Shown: piece after piece, positions 3,815-5,668 of the stretch
How positions within the stretch are numbered: position 1 is the first letter of the stretch
Layout: each line of letters begins with the position of its first letter
Source: Acidobacteriaceae bacterium
GTDB taxonomy: Bacteria > Acidobacteriota > Terriglobia > Terriglobales > Acidobacteriaceae
Direction of reading: 5' to 3'
Assembly: GCA_003165095.1 (NCBI GenBank)
Contig: PLSH01000363.1
Location: 1 to 5,668 of the forward strand
Length of the DNA stretch: 5,668 nt
Made by a program: the position numbers and the translations under genes
Notes under the pieces: generated by a model
Told to the model about the DNA's origin: nothing
Databases searched by the model: none
What the model saw: the letters and a program-made list of their open reading frames with translations, nothing else

Positions 3815-5668
3815 CTTCCAGTAACAATCCATTGGCCATCTTGCTCACGTACTCAGATGAATCATGGTCAGCGGCGTTTTGGACGAGTGTGCGTGCTTCA
3901 GGGAATTGCTGGCGAGCTTGCCAGATATTAGACAGGAGGATGGCGCGCACCTTTTCGTTATCGTCGGCCAGCAGTGCTTTCTTCTGCGCTGCAATGGATT
4001 CAGGAGTCATCTTACGGAAGCTGAGGGCGTATGCAGCTTCAAGGCGAGGTGTTCCATCAGCGTCACCAAGACCATTTAGCAGCAACGCATCCACGCCTCG
4101 GGACGGCATGGAGCGCAATGCGTCCAGCGCAGCCGCCCGCAGTTGGGGCGCGGGATTCTTTGTGAATGTCGTAAGAGCTGGCATGGCAATTGGCGATTGA
4201 GTGTTCCCGAGCCCTTCGATCAAATCGTGCATGCGGCGCTCCGGCTCATCAATGCTGGTTTGCCGCAGCAGATCGTTGATAATCCTGCTTGAACGCACAG
4301 GCGATTTCATTTGCAGTCCGTTCGCCATGGTTCCTAACGCCAGCAGCGCAGTTGCGGAAATGTTGTCGTCTGCTGAGTTGGAGGACAATTGGCGGATAAC
4401 AGCCTCCGCATCCTCTGAGGGATTTGGCGTCTCAGCCAGTGTCGGAATCAAGTTTGAGACAGCTACGAGATCTCCGGGGCGGCCCTTGATGGCAGCAACG
4501 AGTGCGGCTTGCGCTTGCGGATTTCCAATCGAACCCAGTGCGCGGACCAGAATCGTGAATGTAGGACCTTGCGCATCCGCGCTCGCCACAAGTGATTCGA
4601 GGCGAGCACACGACTCTGGATGCAAGTAAACTAGAGCCTTGAAGTTCAGATACAACTGCGTCTGGTCGCTCTTCGTCCCGGATGTTTCTACCGCGTTGAG
4701 CTGCTGGAGGAGGCTGTCGAGCGTCTCATGTCCCAGTTGTGTGCGCTGAATGTTCTGCTGCATCTCCTGCTGAGAAGGCTTGGTATAAAGTGTGAGTCGG
4801 CTGCCGGAGTCTACGAGGTATCCGGCTACGTGACGCAGTTCTGTCAACTCCTGCTGTGGCGCAGCCGTTTCGGCGACTCGCGACAGATGCACAGTTGTGA
4901 CCGCATGAGCGACATTCTTTTCTTCAATGATCGTTTCCTGGGTTCCTGTTCCGGAAAGAGAAATCAAGTCACCCGACGCGGGATCGAAACGCGCCTCCAG
5001 CGAGCCGGAAGGAATCACCTGTTTTTGCATCGGCTTTTGTCCCGGCAGGGTGGATTCACTCAGCTCGAGATTATAGTGAAGCCTGGTCTTGCGAATCGCT
5101 ACCGTTTGTGCTGGAGTTTGACCGCTCCGATCTTCGGGGGATGCAGTGCCGAGGATTTGATAACGCACCGAATACGCGCCTGTCGGATCTTCCTCGCGGC
5201 TCTGCCAGACGCTTGTACCGGCGTTGCCCGGCAGCAAAAACTCCATCTCCCCAAAAACGCTTAGCGCAAAACTGATTGAAGTTTTGTCGGCCGCAGGGTT
5301 CATGTAGATTGCGGTTATCTTGCCATCGGGCTGCTGCTCCACCACGACGCCGCGCGAAAAATTCGCAAGAATGGCTTCCGCCTGCGCGGCCTGGTTCTGA
5401 TCGTTCACGATCAGGCGTGCTGTGCCGCCGCGCAGTACGTAGACCGTTCTGACACGATTAGCGTCGGCGTCCACGATCGTCGTCACCCATTGTCCATTCA
5501 GTTCAGCGACAATCGTATAGACCAGAGAGGAGGGTTCTGCCGGCGCTTGTGTTTTTTGGTTCTGGAAGAGCACGCGAAAGTCTGCATGGGCGTTGGATTC
5601 ATAGTGAAGCTTGTAAACAGCGCACTTCCCCGCCACAAACTTGTAGGCAATCCCAGGCAGGCTGCTGG
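3807..5668 (-). CDS. Large HEAT-like repeat protein resembling the vitellogenin-type lipid transfer module (partial, 5' end outside window)
   Basis: The frame is open past the right edge and ends at TAA 3809-3807, giving 619 visible residues. The GTG at 5636 is not the real start, because protein-like sequence continues upstream of it (SSLPGIAYKF). Counting from codon 5666, residues 5-270 are rich in beta strands: AYKFVAGKCAVYKLHYESNA (7-26), LVYTIVAELNGQWVTTIV (48-65), and VWQSREEDPTGAYSVRYQ (153-170). Residues about 300-619 are alpha-helical with HEAT-like units, for example VRALGSIGNPQAQAALVAAI (374-393), ALLALGTMANG (440-450), LIEGLGNTQSPIAMPAL (482-498) and LRAAALDALRSMPS (509-522). A beta front followed by a helical superhelix with 'GLGN...P...L...LRAAALDALR' is the plan of the vitellogenin/MTP/apoB N-terminal module. 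This resemblance is recognised by eye and is not proved. A role in lipid or hydrophobic cargo handling in the envelope is an inference; a plain HEAT-repeat scaffold is the alternative. Any signal peptide would lie outside the window. Confidence 0.8.
   Translation of the reverse strand, partial: SSLPGIAYKFVAGKCAVYKLHYESNAHADFRVLFQNQKTQAPAEPSSLVYTIVAELNGQWVTTIVDADANRVRTVYVLRGGTARLIVNDQNQAAQAEAILANFSRGVVVEQQPDGKITAIYMNPAADKTSISFALSVFGEMEFLLPGNAGTSVWQSREEDPTGAYSVRYQILGTASPEDRSGQTPAQTVAIRKTRLHYNLELSESTLPGQKPMQKQVIPSGSLEARFDPASGDLISLSGTGTQETIIEEKNVAHAVTTVHLSRVAETAAPQQELTELRHVAGYLVDSGSRLTLYTKPSQQEMQQNIQRTQLGHETLDSLLQQLNAVETSGTKSDQTQLYLNFKALVYLHPESCARLESLVASADAQGPTFTILVRALGSIGNPQAQAALVAAIKGRPGDLVAVSNLIPTLAETPNPSEDAEAVIRQLSSNSADDNISATALLALGTMANGLQMKSPVRSSRIINDLLRQTSIDEPERRMHDLIEGLGNTQSPIAMPALTTFTKNPAPQLRAAALDALRSMPSRGVDALLLNGLGDADGTPRLEAAYALSFRKMTPESIAAQKKALLADDNEKVRAILLSNIWQARQQFPEARTLVQNAADHDSSEYVSKMANGLLLEGQ

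Noticed and set aside
3832..5264. + strand open frames opposite the HEAT-like gene (3832-4200, 4201-4629, 4728-5264)
   Set aside because: They are antisense shadows of a long coding gene; their translations lack any recognisable motif.
5634..5636. GTG at 5636 as the start of the HEAT-like protein
   Set aside because: The open frame and family-like residues (SSLPGIAYKF) continue upstream to the window edge; no ribosome site precedes the GTG.

Overview
The window is typical bacterial chromosome of moderately high GC content. It most resembles Acidobacteriota (Terriglobia-type soil bacteria). This placement is an inference from protein style, recalled without a search: a Crp/Fnr regulator with the ISQETLAEMIGTTRSRVSFFMN helix-turn-helix pattern, a GT4 glycosyltransferase with the SGTLAYAMGAGKAI pattern, a receiver protein with a C-terminal paired-CxxC module, and a large HEAT-like lipid-transfer-type protein. 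No RNA gene, insertion sequence, prophage or CRISPR array was seen.

Left part, + strand. The last 37 codons of an unidentified helical protein (1-114) end inside a hairpin with a T-rich tail (93-122). A complete family 4 glycosyltransferase follows, best started at ATG 159 and ending at 1496. A 182-bp convergent gap (1497-1678) holds a strong 11-bp stem-loop, but no T tract.

Middle part, - strand. A Crp/Fnr-family regulator (3142 down to 2393) is followed after 66 bp by a CheY-like receiver protein with a C-terminal zinc-ribbon-like module (2326 down to 1679). They probably form a two-gene regulatory unit. The receiver has no recognisable DNA-binding output domain. For both genes a Shine-Dalgarno sequence supports an ATG downstream of the longest possible start.

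The stretch 3143-3806 has no convincing intact gene. It holds the probable crp-type promoter region with an imperfect inverted repeat (3274-3293), a small A/T-rich inverted repeat, a possible decayed coding remnant (about 3350-3600), and a hairpin overlapping the stop codon of the next gene.

Right part, - strand. A large protein enters from the right edge (5668) and ends at 3807. It has a beta-rich front half and an alpha-helical HEAT-like rear half, and its layout recalls the N-terminal module of the animal large lipid transfer proteins (vitellogenin, MTP, apoB). This is the most interesting item in the window. The genes do not obviously form one pathway: there is one envelope or exopolysaccharide-type enzyme, one regulatory pair and one putative envelope lipid- or scaffold-type protein.
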